Shown here piece after piece: positions 7,484 through 13,141 of a DNA stretch of 32,290 bases. Both the position numbers and the translations under genes were made by a program. Origin of the DNA: Planctomycetota bacterium (lineage in GTDB: Bacteria; Planctomycetota; PUPC01; DSUN01); the NCBI GenBank assembly GCA_016872875.1, contig VGYW01000034.1, forward strand, positions 1 to 32,290. Reading direction: 5' to 3'. Positions within the stretch are counted from its first letter, which is position 1. Each line of letters opens with the position of its first letter. The notes beneath the pieces were generated by a model. The model made no database searches and was not told the DNA's origin. It was given only the letters and a program-made list of their open reading frames with translations.

Positions 7484-7879
7484 CTAGGGATTCAGCAGGC
7501 GGACGAAGCCTTCCTGCGCGAAGTGAACGTCGGTGGACAATGCCTCAATGATGCCGCGCCTGCGCATCAGAATGAAGCTCACCGCGTCACAAAGGGAGTA
7601 GGTCTTGTCAGGCCTGGCTCGGAGAAAGGCCAAGGCAGTCTGGTGGAGGGAGCGGTCTACCCAGATGATCTCGACACCCGGATTGTCCATGAGCCGTGAA
7701 GCAAACGCGAGAGAGCGCTTGCGATTCAGGCGTCGAGTGTGACAGAGCGGGATGAACTCGGCCAACACGTAGTTGTGGGTAATGAGCAGATCGGCCGAGC
7801 CCATCAGCACAGAGGCATCCTCGTGTCGATCATCGCCCTCATCGAAGTAGCACAGGAGCCCGGATGTGTCGAGGAACAT
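7484..7879 (-). CDS. vapC: VapC-type PIN-domain toxin (pair 3)
   Basis: A 131-residue PIN-domain protein (MFLDTSGLLCYFDEGD). The acidic active-site positions D4, E41 (LAEFIPL), D98 (SLCDAVSF) and D117 (STDVHF) are all present. The ATG at 7879 or a GTG one codon earlier (7882) could be the start; both overlap the antitoxin stop (GTGATG) behind a GGAGGAGAG ribosome site. The stop TAG is followed after ACT by the ATG of the BioF-like gene in the same frame, which ties an enzyme gene to the end of this toxin operon. Confidence 0.92.
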   Translation of the reverse strand: MFLDTSGLLCYFDEGDDRHEDASVLMGSADLLITHNYVLAEFIPLCHTRRLNRKRSLAFASRLMDNPGVEIIWVDRSLHQTALAFLRARPDKTYSLCDAVSFILMRRRGIIEALSTDVHFAQEGFVRLLNP

Positions 7880-8166
7880 CACCTCTCCTCCTCATGAGTG
7901 CTGCCATACTCCCGCGCGAGGTCGGCGTCAATCCGGTCGTTGTCCGCCGAATGGGGGTCACCGCTGTTGACAGCTCCACAGAACTCCCGAAGCCGTTTCA
8001 GCCCGGCGCGGCGCTCCCTCTTCGAAGGCTTCGGCTTGCGGCGCTCCGCGGCCTGCTTGGCGAGCCACTCCAGGGCCACGTCCTCGACGGTACAGTGGTC
8101 ATCTGCTGCCATCACCTGGAAGGCTTCGTAGAGATCGTCCGGGATTTCGAACGTCAACGTCTTCAT
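7879..8166 (-). CDS. Antitoxin of PIN toxin pair 3
   Basis: A 95-residue protein. The N-terminus (MKTLTFEIPDDLYEAFQ) fits a ribbon-helix-helix DNA-binding fold. The lysine/arginine-rich middle leads to an acidic tail (GDPHSADNDRIDADLAREYG), a pattern common in planctomycete and cyanobacterial partners of PIN toxins. The start at 8166 is supported by AAGGAG eight bases upstream and by a promoter at 8207-8235. A longer frame starting at 8235 would begin inside the -35 box, so it is rejected. The stop overlaps the toxin start. Confidence 0.88.
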   Translation of the reverse strand: MKTLTFEIPDDLYEAFQVMAADDHCTVEDVALEWLAKQAAERRKPKPSKRERRAGLKRLREFCGAVNSGDPHSADNDRIDADLAREYGSTHEEER

Positions 8167-8206
8167 CGGCCTGCTCCTTGCATTGCGACCGCTACGCCAC
8201 GCCAAT

Positions 8207-8235
8207 ATAGTAGACCTTGCGCGAAGGGATGTCAA
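8207..8235 (-). promoter_or_regulatory. Promoter of TA pair 3
   Basis: Minus strand: -35 TTGACA (8230-8235), 17 bp spacer, -10 TACTAT (8207-8212). It starts 22 bp past the stop of the Gfo/Idh/MocA gene at 8258. It may also drive the BioF-like gene. Confidence 0.8.
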
Positions 8236-8257
8236 GCACCCGGCGGCCGCCAGAGCG

Positions 8258-9466
8258 CTATCCCTTCAGCCCCTCGAGCTTGGGATCAACCTTGCGGTTC
8301 TCCTTGAGCATTTCGTCCCAGGTGAGGGGCGTGCCCTTGTAGGCGGCCTCGCGGCCGAGGATGCAAGTGAGGTTCGAGCGGACGCTCGGGGCGACCGTTT
8401 CGTTGGCGAAGTTGCCCTCGGTGATCGCCTTGTGGAAGTCCTTGATGTTCTGGATGCAGCCCTCGGTGAAGATGGGGCCGGTGTTGCCGCCGGCATAGGA
8501 CTTCTGGCCCCGGACGTAGACCCTTCCGCCATATTGCGCCTCGGACGAGCCCCTCTGGCCGAAGACGCGGCACATGATCGTGTCGTAGCCCTGCGTGCAC
8601 TGGGTGGAGCTGAAGTCGATCACGATGTCGTTCGGGCAGTAGTAGAGGACGGCGAAGTGGTCCCAGCACGTGCCCTTGTGGGTGTGGAGGGCGTTGCCGC
8701 CGGTGCCCACCGCCTTGATGGGGTTCGCGTTGAGGAACCAGGTGGCGATGTCGAGGGCGTGGATGTTCTGCTCGACGATGATGTCGCCCGAAAAATCCTT
8801 GTCGGAGAACCATGCCCGCAGGCGCGCCTCGGCGCTCTCGTTCGCCGGGCTTGGGGCGAATGGGCCGGTGAAGTAGTTGGCCTGGATGAGCACGATCTTC
8901 CCGATGTTCCCGTCGTGGACCCACTTCACGGCCTCGCGGAAGAAGGTGTTGGCACGCGACTGGAAGTCCACGATGAACGCCAGCTTCTTCTCGGTCGCCT
9001 TCTTCCCCGCCTCGGCAATGGTCAGGCAGCCGGCAACGTCCACCGCGATGGGCTTGGCGACCAGCACGCTCTTGCCCGCGTCAATCGCGTCGGCCGCCTG
9101 CTGCGGGTGGAAGAAGGGCGGCGTCTCGATGGCCACGGCGTCGAGCTTCCCCTCCAGGAGCTTCTTGTAGCCCGACAGCCCGCTGAAGCGCCTATCTGCG
9201 GGCACCTTGAGCCGCTCGCCCGTGCCGTTCACCCTATCGGCGAAGTAGTCGGCCACGGCCGCCACCTTCCACGGGGCGTGCTGCTCGAAGAGGTTGGCGA
9301 TCCAGTTGCCTCTCCCGCCCGCGCCGATCAGCCCGAGCTCGAGCTTGTTAGCGGCTGCCGCGCCGCGTGCCGAGCCGGGCTTCACAATCGTCAGTGCCGC
9401 GGCCGCCGCAGCCCCCGCCAGGAACCCACGCCGCTCCACTGCCACACCAGCTCTCGCATTTCCCAT
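8258..9466 (-). CDS. Tat-exported Gfo/Idh/MocA family oxidoreductase
   Basis: A 402-residue protein. The twin-arginine signal (ERRGFLAGAAAAAALTIV) sits at residues 11-28. The Rossmann NAD(P)-binding loop follows (GLIGAGGRGN, about 45-54). The catalytic-lysine motif near residue 138 reads AKP rather than the usual EKP. The C-terminal half is the sugar-binding alpha/beta domain (IVEQNIHALDIATWFLNANP). Proteins of this family oxidise or reduce sugars and cyclitols; Tat export would carry the folded protein with its cofactor. The start at 9466 is chosen because AAGGAG lies eight bases upstream; the open frame runs further but without export sense. It is only distantly similar to the triplet at 21873-25874 and stands alone. 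Confidence 0.9.
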   Translation of the reverse strand: MGNARAGVAVERRGFLAGAAAAAALTIVKPGSARGAAAANKLELGLIGAGGRGNWIANLFEQHAPWKVAAVADYFADRVNGTGERLKVPADRRFSGLSGYKKLLEGKLDAVAIETPPFFHPQQAADAIDAGKSVLVAKPIAVDVAGCLTIAEAGKKATEKKLAFIVDFQSRANTFFREAVKWVHDGNIGKIVLIQANYFTGPFAPSPANESAEARLRAWFSDKDFSGDIIVEQNIHALDIATWFLNANPIKAVGTGGNALHTHKGTCWDHFAVLYYCPNDIVIDFSSTQCTQGYDTIMCRVFGQRGSSEAQYGGRVYVRGQKSYAGGNTGPIFTEGCIQNIKDFHKAITEGNFANETVAPSVRSNLTCILGREAAYKGTPLTWDEMLKENRKVDPKLEGLKG

Positions 9467-9504
9467 CAGGCATCTCCTTCTGGATGGCCGCGAAGAACGG
9501 AGGA

Positions 9505-9662
9505 TCTCACGCAGAGGCGCAGAGAGAACCAAAGAGAGGCAGCAGAGAAGAAGGAATACTTGGGTCGAAGAAGCAAGAGCCAGGGCCTCTGAGCCGCGAG
9601 GGCCCCAGCCCTGGTTTCCTCCTCTCCGCGGCCTCTGCTCTCTCCTCTGCCTCTGCGTGAGA
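9505..9662. repeat. Long inverted repeat (CTCACGCAGAGGC type) in intergenic DNA
   Basis: Perfect 14 bp ends, TCTCACGCAGAGGC at 9505-9518 and its complement at 9649-9662, continue inward as imperfect purine-rich arms. A nested CCAGGGC/GCCCTGG stem sits near the centre. The whole could fold into a hairpin of about 158 bases. The gap 9467-10136 (670 bp) holds this element, the tandem units at 9749-9952 and the promoter of the MNT gene; no gene was found in it. Confidence 0.75.
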
Positions 9663-9748
9663 ACTCCTGATTGCCACCAGTATACCAATCTTCCCTTCCG
9701 TATCCAGTGCGGCCTCGCGCGCCCTTTGCGAAGATGTCCTCCGAACCA

Positions 9749-9952
9749 CATACTGGATCACCTGCGCGCGTCTGATGTTTGATCCACTATGGGCGCTTTG
9801 GCGATCCGGACGCATCCTGGGCGGTCCCGCCATACTGGATCACCTGCGCGCGCCCGATGTTTGATCCACTATGGGCGTTCTGGCGATCCGGACGCTTCCG
9901 TGGCCGTTTTTCCCATACTGGATCAACCGCGCAGGTCACTTGATCCACTATG
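9749..9952. repeat. Three tandem 82-83 bp units, each with an internal dyad
   Basis: Units begin at 9749, 9831 and 9914; the third is truncated. Each begins CATACTGGATCA and carries TGATCCACTATG 19, 19 and 15 bp later. The two are inverted repeats with one mismatched pair, so every unit has a symmetric site. The first two units also share GGCGATCCGGACGC. Confidence 0.9.
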
Positions 9953-9968
9953 GGGAATGGGGACAAGG

Positions 9969-10032
9969 GAATAAGGCCCGCCCTCCATCGCGCTCTCACC
10001 AATCGTCCTCGTCCTCGATTCTCCTGGTCTTG
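9969..10032. repeat. Left direct repeat flanking the MNT/HEPN pair
   Basis: Contains GCGCTCTCACCAATCGTCC followed by TCGTCCTCGATTC and CTCTTG-like bases. It resembles 10840-10919 in the same orientation, with the pyrimidine-rich TCGTCC part longer on the right side. Confidence 0.55.
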
Positions 10033-10058
10033 ACGCGACCCGCAACATGGCTTCGCGC

Positions 10059-10087
10059 TTGACTGGCGCTGCCCCTTGTGGTATGCA
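10059..10087 (+). promoter_or_regulatory. Probable promoter of the MNT/HEPN pair
   Basis: -35 TTGACT (10059-10064), 17 bp spacer, -10 TATGCA (10082-10087), about 50 bp before the MNT start. A short GGGC/GCCC hairpin lies in the leader. Confidence 0.55.
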
Positions 10088-10136
10088 TGAGCTGGTGCTT
10101 GGGCGGGTGTCTTGCCCAGGCGCATAGGAACCCGCC

Positions 10137-10454
10137 ATGGTAGAAGAAGACACGATCGCTGCCGCGGCCCACGCGCTCTTGCGGGCCGCTCCACACTCAA
10201 GGGTCATCCTCTTCGGCTCCCACGCGCGGGGCGAGGCCAGGCCAGACAGCGACCTCGATTTCCTGGTGGTCGAACCCCAGGTCACTGCCAGGCGCAGCGA
10301 ACAGGTTCGCCTCCGCGACGCCCTCCGCCACCTTCGCATCCCCGCGGACGTCTTGGTGGTGAGCGAAGCAGCCTTCCGCGACTGGGCCGACACCCCCGGC
10401 ACAGTCATCCACGAAGCCGCGCACGAAGGGCGGGTCTTCAGTGACGCCTCTTGA
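10137..10454 (+). CDS. MNT-type nucleotidyltransferase antitoxin
   Basis: A 105-residue minimal nucleotidyltransferase. The signature GSHARGEARPDSDLDFLV (from residue 27) contains the G-S and D39-x-D41 catalytic motif, and D71 is a likely third acid (IPADVLVV). In characterised HEPN/MNT systems this protein neutralises the HEPN partner by AMP transfer or by binding. It is followed by the HEPN gene with a 14 bp overlap. AGGAA lies a few bases before the ATG. Confidence 0.9.
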   Translation: MVEEDTIAAAAHALLRAAPHSRVILFGSHARGEARPDSDLDFLVVEPQVTARRSEQVRLRDALRHLRIPADVLVVSEAAFRDWADTPGTVIHEAAHEGRVFSDAS

Positions 10455-10839
10455 GCACGCCCAGCTTCTGCTCCGCAAGGCGCAGGAGGACGAGACTACC
10501 CTGAGGATCCTCCTGGCAGACCCCGCGTCGCCGGACGGCGCAGTTGGCTTTCACGCGCAGCAAGCCATAGAAAAGACGCTCAAGGCCGTCCTGGCGGCGA
10601 AGGGCATCCGATACCCTTGGCGGCACGACCTCGCCGACCTCACTGACCTGCTGCGGAGCAGCGGCATCGCCTTCCCAGATCACCTCGATGATCTTCGCCT
10701 CCTCAGCCCCTTCGCCGTCGAAGTGCGCTACGGCGACCTTCCCGAAGAGGGCCAGGAGCCGCTCGACCGGGACCGCACCGCCGAGCTCGTGCGCCGAACC
10801 CGTGAGTGGGCCGAAGCCACCATCCGAAGCCCCCTTTAG
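10441..10839 (+). CDS. HEPN-domain protein, toxin partner of MNT
   Basis: A 132-residue HEPN-domain protein that starts with GTG inside the end of the MNT gene. The conserved helix AVGFHAQQAIEKTLKAVL and the later FAVEVRYGDL match the short HEPN families found next to MNT genes. Many HEPN proteins are RNases using an R-x(4-6)-H pair; here R57 and H62 (RYPWRH) have that spacing, but whether they are the active site is not clear from sequence. Together with 10137-10454 this forms a complete two-gene module and the only plus-strand genes between 1 and 21872. Confidence 0.9.
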   Translation: MTPLEHAQLLLRKAQEDETTLRILLADPASPDGAVGFHAQQAIEKTLKAVLAAKGIRYPWRHDLADLTDLLRSSGIAFPDHLDDLRLLSPFAVEVRYGDLPEEGQEPLDRDRTAELVRRTREWAEATIRSPL

Positions 10840-10919
10840 GGAATGAGAGCCTGCGCCCACCGCTCTCTCCTCGATCGTCCTCGTCCCTCGTCCTCGTCCT
10901 CGATTCCCCTGCTCTTGGT
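10840..10919. repeat. Right direct repeat flanking the MNT/HEPN pair
   Basis: Starts right after the HEPN stop and contains CGCTCTCTCC, then extended TCGTCC units, then TCGTCCTCGATTC (10894-10906) and CTGCTCTTGG. It mirrors the left repeat at 9969-10032 in the same orientation. Confidence 0.55.
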
Positions 10920-11188
10920 GTGCACAGCCGTCAGCGCGTAGCGGCACGCGGCCCTGGCCCGAGCCCTTCGGCTCCTCTCAGGGTGAACTCCGTCGAGGGC
11001 TCGCGTGTCGGCTCCCCCCCGCTGCCCTCACTCGTTGCGAAGCTCCCGCTTCGCAACGCTGCCCCCGCGGCTCCTGCCGCCAGCCATTCGAAGCACACGA
11101 TGAATACTGAAGGAATGGAGACCTGACACCCAGATCCAGATCTCCCCAGATCCTCGCCTGTTCTTCAGCAAAGTGAAAAGAGTTAAGG

Positions 11189-11452
11189 GCGTCCCAAGTT
11201 CTTGAGGTTCGGGTCGAAAGTGCGGGGGCCAGCCATGCGGGGGCTTTGCCCCCGAACCCCCAGGATTTTCCGCTTTGGGGCCGCCGGCACCCCCACAGAA
11301 TGATGGCCGCGCTGGCTTCCCAGAGAGGTGCCGGTGGCCGAATGCGATAAATCCCAGGGGGTCTGGGGGACTGGTCCCCCAGACGCGAGGTTGCGGTTGC
11401 GTTCCCGCGGAGCGCAGAGCTACTCGCGGGGAAGCTCAAGAACTTGGGACGC
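11189..11452. repeat. 264 bp element bounded by perfect 18 bp inverted repeats
   Basis: Left end GCGTCCCAAGTTCTTGAG (11189-11206); right end is its exact complement (11435-11452). Inside are two strong hairpins, GGGGGCTTTGCCCCC and a GGGGGTCTGG/GGTCCCCCAGAC type. No transposase and no obvious target duplication were found. The rest of 10840-11654 (815 bp) contains low-complexity C/G-rich DNA and no gene that can be supported. Confidence 0.75.
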
Positions 11453-11654
11453 TGTCAAGACTCGTCAGGCATGTGCGGCGAACCCGACTGCGGAACCGCA
11501 ACAGGTAGTCGCTACTGGAGTGAAGGGGATACCCCCACCAAGTAGAAAATTGGGGTCTGACCCCCCCGCCCCCCCCGCCCCTTGGGGGAGCTGCCACTTG
11601 ACACCAGCCTCGGTACACCGGGCTTCACCAGCGGCAGGGGACATGGAGGCGTGC

Positions 11655-12521
11655 CTATTCTTGGGTTGGCGCCTGGTCAGGGGGGAACGCCCAGTTCTTG
11701 AATGCTGTGTAGGATGGCTCTTCGATAAAGTAATCGTTCTCGCCACTGTTGATGGATAAACGGGGGCTGAAGGTAAAACCGGGGCTGCAGTTGTGCAAGC
11801 CCCGCTTGCGAGCATTCTCCTTGGTGATTTGGAAAGCGTCTCTAAGGTTATCCTGCACGAATACCGCAAAACGATCGTATAGCTGAGCTGTGTACCTGGT
11901 CGTATGAGTGATCCCTAAGATCTCCCCCGCCTTCTGCACCTTAACGCGTCCGCAGGCCGGGTCTGGTTGCGAACTGACGAATCTCATGAGTTGGTTTCTT
12001 GCCTCCCTTTTTTGAGCCCGATCGGCAGGCTCTGGCCGGGCTCGAAGCCTGCGCCACGACAGCACGCTGTTCAAAGCCCAGCCTAGCTGGCAAATGCCCA
12101 GGACCAGGGGCAGTCCAATTCCGCCACCCTTTGGTACCAGCCCGTAAGGCCTGAGCACCTCGAGAATCACGAAGGGGTGGGCAACATTCCATGCCCCTAC
12201 TAGGGCGAGCATGAGAGCTTCCAGCAACACGGCGATTGAGTGCTTCGCAATGGCGGCAAACAAGCCACAAGTGAGCATAACAAGCCCCAGTATTGCTCCG
12301 GCATAGGCAACAATCAACACCCCTAGGTCCGGCTCTGCCAGCTTTGATACCGCGGTCCTGATTCCTTCTTCCAGGTAGAAGGATGCTGTCAGGTTCACTG
12401 CTCCCCACCCCAGAAGAGAAAAGGCGGCTTCCCGTACCGCAGTTTCCCACACGACGGCCCAAATGAGCCGCCACGGCGGCAACGTGGGGGAGCCTGTCTC
12501 GGAGGGGGCACTCTGATTCAT
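11655..12521 (-). CDS. Unknown membrane protein, three or more helices
   Basis: A 288-residue protein of no recognised family. Hydrophobic spans are seen near residues 66-91, 95-121 and 131-156; the segment 17-45 may be a further, amphipathic helix. The basic stretch after the third span (WRRLRARPEPADRAQKREAR) suggests that the C-terminal 130 residues are cytoplasmic, by the positive-inside rule. That tail (TRYTAQLYDRFAVFVQDNLRDAFQ and onward) has no recognisable motif. The start at 12521 follows AGGAGG at good spacing; the open frame extends 20 codons further without such a site. The basic linker may derive from a decayed palindromic repeat of the kind at 1116-1166. Its base composition is visibly less GC-rich than its neighbours. 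Confidence 0.8.
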   Translation of the reverse strand: MNQSAPSETGSPTLPPWRLIWAVVWETAVREAAFSLLGWGAVNLTASFYLEEGIRTAVSKLAEPDLGVLIVAYAGAILGLVMLTCGLFAAIAKHSIAVLLEALMLALVGAWNVAHPFVILEVLRPYGLVPKGGGIGLPLVLGICQLGWALNSVLSWRRLRARPEPADRAQKREARNQLMRFVSSQPDPACGRVKVQKAGEILGITHTTRYTAQLYDRFAVFVQDNLRDAFQITKENARKRGLHNCSPGFTFSPRLSINSGENDYFIEEPSYTAFKNWAFPPDQAPTQE

Positions 12522-12625
12522 GTAATGTCCTCCTTTCTCGGTCCGCAAGGTTAGCAATGCGCTGGCCTCTCGGGCGCCCACAAGTGGCTAACTCATGTTT
12601 GACAGCTGGCGACCACCTGATTGCC

Positions 12626-12662
12626 CTGGAAGGCCGCGGATCGCCGATTCATGGCCTTCCAG
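12626..12662. other. Hairpin downstream of the gutted PIN toxin gene
   Basis: CTGGAAGGCC (12626-12635) pairs perfectly with GGCCTTCCAG (12653-12662) across a 17-base loop. It lies about 40 bp past the pseudogene stop. No T-run follows on either strand, so a classical terminator is doubtful. Confidence 0.4.
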
Positions 12663-12702
12663 GTCTCCGAAGAGGCATGATAGGTGGAGTTCGGGGGACG
12701 CC

Positions 12703-12838
12703 TTACTGATCTTCGAGCGCGACGGCACGGAGCTGGGTGTCGAGGGTGACGAGTTCGGCGTCGAGGCGCCTCGCGAGCCAGAGGTAGCTCGAAGGCGACC
12801 ACGGCGAGGGCCGAGGCGTCAGCGACCGTGTCCGGCAT
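12703..12838 (-). pseudogene. PIN-domain toxin remnant with large internal deletion
   Basis: The reading frame opens MPDTVADASALAVVAFE, a standard PIN/VapC N-terminus with the first acid in VADAS. In the next frame, YLWLARRLDAELVTLD followed by TQLRAVALEDQ and TAA is a standard PIN C-terminus with its last acid. Some 80-90 middle residues that should link them are gone, and the joint also shifts the frame. The start overlaps the FitA-like antitoxin gene by 20 bases, as in working pairs. The remnant cannot form the four-acid active site. No other copy of the toxin is in the window. Confidence 0.82.
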
Positions 12839-13064
12839 CGCGGTCCTCCCTCACCATGGCGGCGGCCTCGGCGGGGGTGCTGAGGCCCTTAGCTCTTCCC
12901 CTGGCGACGAAGGCGGAGAACGTGGCACGGCGCCGCTCGGGGATGCTGGCGCGCAGGATGCCGAGGACCTCTTCTTGGACGGACCTGTGGTGCTGAGCAG
13001 CACGGCGGCGCAGGGCGTCCGCGAGGGAATCGGGCACGCCTCTGATTGCTATGTCTACGGCCAT
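12819..13064 (-). CDS. FitA-like ribbon-helix-helix antitoxin (orphaned)
   Basis: An 81-residue protein. MAVDIAIRGVPDSLADALRR followed by RAAQHHRSVQEEVLGILR is the FitA/Arc-type ribbon-helix-helix DNA-binding fold. The C-terminal part should wrap the toxin. The start at 13064 has GAAGGAG upstream and a near-consensus promoter 28-60 bp away, so the gene is probably still expressed. Its toxin partner is the deletion remnant at 12703-12838, which makes this a solitary antitoxin. It might cross-protect against another PIN toxin or act only as a repressor; neither can be shown here. Confidence 0.88.
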   Translation of the reverse strand: MAVDIAIRGVPDSLADALRRRAAQHHRSVQEEVLGILRASIPERRRATFSAFVARGRAKGLSTPAEAAAMVREDRDAGHGR

Positions 13065-13098
13065 GGCTGGCTCCTTCAGTGACGACGTGTCCAAAGTG

Positions 13099-13127
13099 AT
13101 TATATGGCGGGAAGGGCAGACGGTCAA
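13099..13127 (-). promoter_or_regulatory. Near-consensus promoter of the FitA-like gene
   Basis: Minus strand: -35 TTGACC (13122-13127), 17 bp spacer, -10 TATAAT (13099-13104). It leaves a leader of roughly 28 bases before the antitoxin ATG. Confidence 0.85.
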
Positions 13128-13141
13128 GATGAGTGGGAGGA

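Noticed and set aside
9467..9751. N-terminal extension of the Gfo/Idh/MocA protein to 497 residues
   Set aside because: The extension is translated from the long inverted repeat, and a ribosome site and Tat signal mark 9466 as the start.
9749..9952. CRISPR array
   Set aside because: Only three units, whole 82-83 bp units are similar including the part between dyads, there are no unique spacers and no cas genes.
9787..10200. A 137-codon minus-strand frame across the tandem repeats
   Set aside because: It is the repeat read in one frame and runs into the MNT gene on the other strand; no ribosome site.
12626..12662. Rho-independent terminator
   Set aside because: The stem is good but no T-run follows on either strand; kept only as a hairpin.
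12593..12838. An 81-residue Arg-rich protein as a new small gene
   Set aside because: Only its first 17 residues make sense, as a PIN toxin N-terminus; the rest is out-of-frame translation of the toxin remnant and spacer.
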